Origin: Delphinapterus leucas
Lineage: Eukaryota; Chordata; Mammalia; Artiodactyla; Monodontidae
Reading direction: 5' to 3'
Assembly: GCF_002288925.2 (NCBI RefSeq)
Contig: NW_022098001.1
Span: 18,642,370-18,706,369, forward strand
DNA: 64,000 nt
In this document: positions 62,788 to 64,000 of the stretch, piece after piece
Numbering within the stretch: position 1 is the stretch's first letter
Layout: each line of letters begins with the position of its first letter
Position numbers and translations under genes: made by a program
Notes under the pieces: generated by a model
What the model saw: the letters and a program-made list of their open reading frames with translations, nothing else
The model's database searches: none
Told to the model about the DNA's origin: nothing

Positions 62788-64000
62788 ATGGGAATAGGAA
62801 CATACATATCGATAATTACCTTAAATGTAAATGGACTAAATGCTCCCACCAAAAGACACAGATTGGCTGAATGGATACAAAAACAAGACCCTTATATATG
62901 CTGTCTACAAGAGACCCACTTCAGACCTAGAGACACATACAGACTGAAAATAAGGGGATGGAAAAAGATATTCCATGCAAATGGAAACCAAAAGAAAGCT
63001 GGAGTAGCAATTCTCATATCAGACAAAATAGACTTTAAAATAAGGACTATTACAAGAGACAAAGAAGGAAACTACATAATGATCAAGGGATCGATCCAAG
63101 AATAAGATATAACAATTGTAAATATTTATGCACCCAACATAGGAGCACCTCAATACATAAGGCAAATACTAACAGCCATAAAAGGGGAGATCGACAGTAA
63201 CACATTCATAGTAGGGGACTTTAACACCCCACTTTCACCCATGGACAGATCATCCAAAATGAAAATAAATAAGGAAACACAAGCTTTAAATGATACATTA
63301 AACAAGATGGACTTAATTGATATTTATAGGACACTCCATCCAAAAACAACAGAATACACATTTTTCTCAAGTGCTCATGGAACATTCTCCAGGATGGATC
63401 ATATCTTGGGTCACAAATCAAGCCTTGGTAAATTTAAGAAAATTGAAATTGTATCAAGTATCTTTTCTGACCACAACGCCATGAGACTAGATATCAATTA
63501 CAGGAAAAGATCTGTAAAAAATACAAACACATGGATGCTAAACAATACACTACTTAATAATGAAGTGATCACTGAAGAAATCAAAGAGGAAATAAAAAAA
63601 TACCTAGAAACAAATGACAATGGAGACACAACGACCCAAAACCTATGGGATGCAGCAAAAGCAGTTCTAAGGGGGAAGTTTATAGCAATATAAGCCCACC
63701 TTAAGAAGCAGGAAACATCTCGAATAAACAACCTAACCTTGCACCTCAAGCAATTAGAGAAAGAAGAACAAAAAAACCCCAAAGCTAGCAGAAGGAAAGA
63801 AATCATAAAAATCAGATCAGAAATAAATGAAAAAGAAATGAAGGAAACGATAGCAAAGATCAATAAAACTAAAAGCTGGTTCTTTGAGAAGATAAACAAA
63901 ATAGATAAACCACTAGCCAGACTCATCAAGAAAAAAAGGGAGAAGACTCAAATCAATAGAATTAGAAATGAAAAAGGAGAAGTAACAACTGACACTGCAG
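62788..64000 (+). pseudogene. L1-G ORF2 5' part, two premature stops
   Basis: ORF2p endonuclease region in one frame throughout: TLNVNGLNAP and LQETH (catalytic Asn and Glu) in 62788-63105, and [10 protein letters not shown] (catalytic Asp-His) in 63241-63693. Single-base changes give stops at 63103-63105 and 63691-63693. The same frame then stays open from 63694 to the window end, entering the linker before RT. The RT lies outside the window. Confidence 0.87.

Larger units (their letters stand above)
49556..64000 (-). other. NECAB1: Preceding NECAB1 intron (partial)
   Basis: It ends at the acceptor at 49556 and runs right out of the window. Nearly all of it is L1 sequence (L1-D, L1-F, L1-E, L1-G). 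No upstream exon encoding the first half of the EF-hand loop was seen. Confidence 0.6.
60605..64000 (+). mobile_element. L1-G: best-preserved L1, cut by the window end
   Basis: It starts within the 5' UTR at the point matching L1-A near 25975 ('accctgcatctgtggaatac'). ORF1 follows from 61838 and ORF2 from 62788 to the window edge. Few coding breaks make it the youngest L1 here. Its 5' UTR contains a tandem duplication. Antisense to NECAB1. Confidence 0.88.

Overview
This is mammalian nuclear DNA, almost certainly from a cetacean. The evidence is five copies of a tRNA-derived CHR-type SINE (head around 'cttccctggtggcgcagtgg', A-rich tails, target-site duplications), together with CHR-1-like SINEs, cetartiodactyl-type L1 elements and the usual background of MIR, L2, MLT1, HAL1 and MER repeats. 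There is no bacterial, phage, plasmid or CRISPR signal. No new multi-gene system was found.

The only host coding sequence I can support is two short exons on the minus strand, at 49530-49555 (26 nt) and 24492-24589 (98 nt). Both have clean AG and GT splice borders and compatible reading phases. Joined by splicing they read through the end of an EF-hand loop into a segment I recognise as NECAB1, a neuronal N-terminal EF-hand calcium-binding protein. The whole window is therefore probably the interior of a NECAB1-like gene transcribed right to left: more than 24.4 kb of the following intron (1-24491), a complete 24.9 kb intron (24590-49529), and more than 14.4 kb of the preceding intron (49556-64000).

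Layout. 1-24491: old, mostly decayed intron with an L1 fragment at the left edge, a CHR-1 SINE, a HAL1 carrying a young SINE and a hAT remnant, and several MIR and L2 pieces, an MLT1 LTR and an ancient L1. 24858-32580: a full-length L1 (L1-A) with target-site duplication, carrying two SINEs. 33033-38154: an older near-full-length L1 (L1-B) with a 15-bp duplication and an internal endonuclease-to-RT deletion. 38690-39790: an L2 interrupted by nested hAT elements. 41920-47668: L1-C, carrying two SINEs. 49789-56045: a minus-strand L1 (L1-D) interrupted at 50768-51504 by a 737-bp duplication-flanked insert that looks like a retrocopied non-L1 transcript. 56116-59775: L1-F, split by L1-E. 60605-64000: the 5' part of L1-G, the best preserved element, which runs off the window.

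All L1 open frames are broken by stops, frameshifts or deletions, so none is called as a functional gene. Most other open frames in the window are chance or repeat-derived. The points most worth a second look are the two hidden exons including the 26-nt microexon, the L1 5' end only 268 bp from an exon, the 737-bp retrocopy, and the tandemly duplicated L1 5' UTR.
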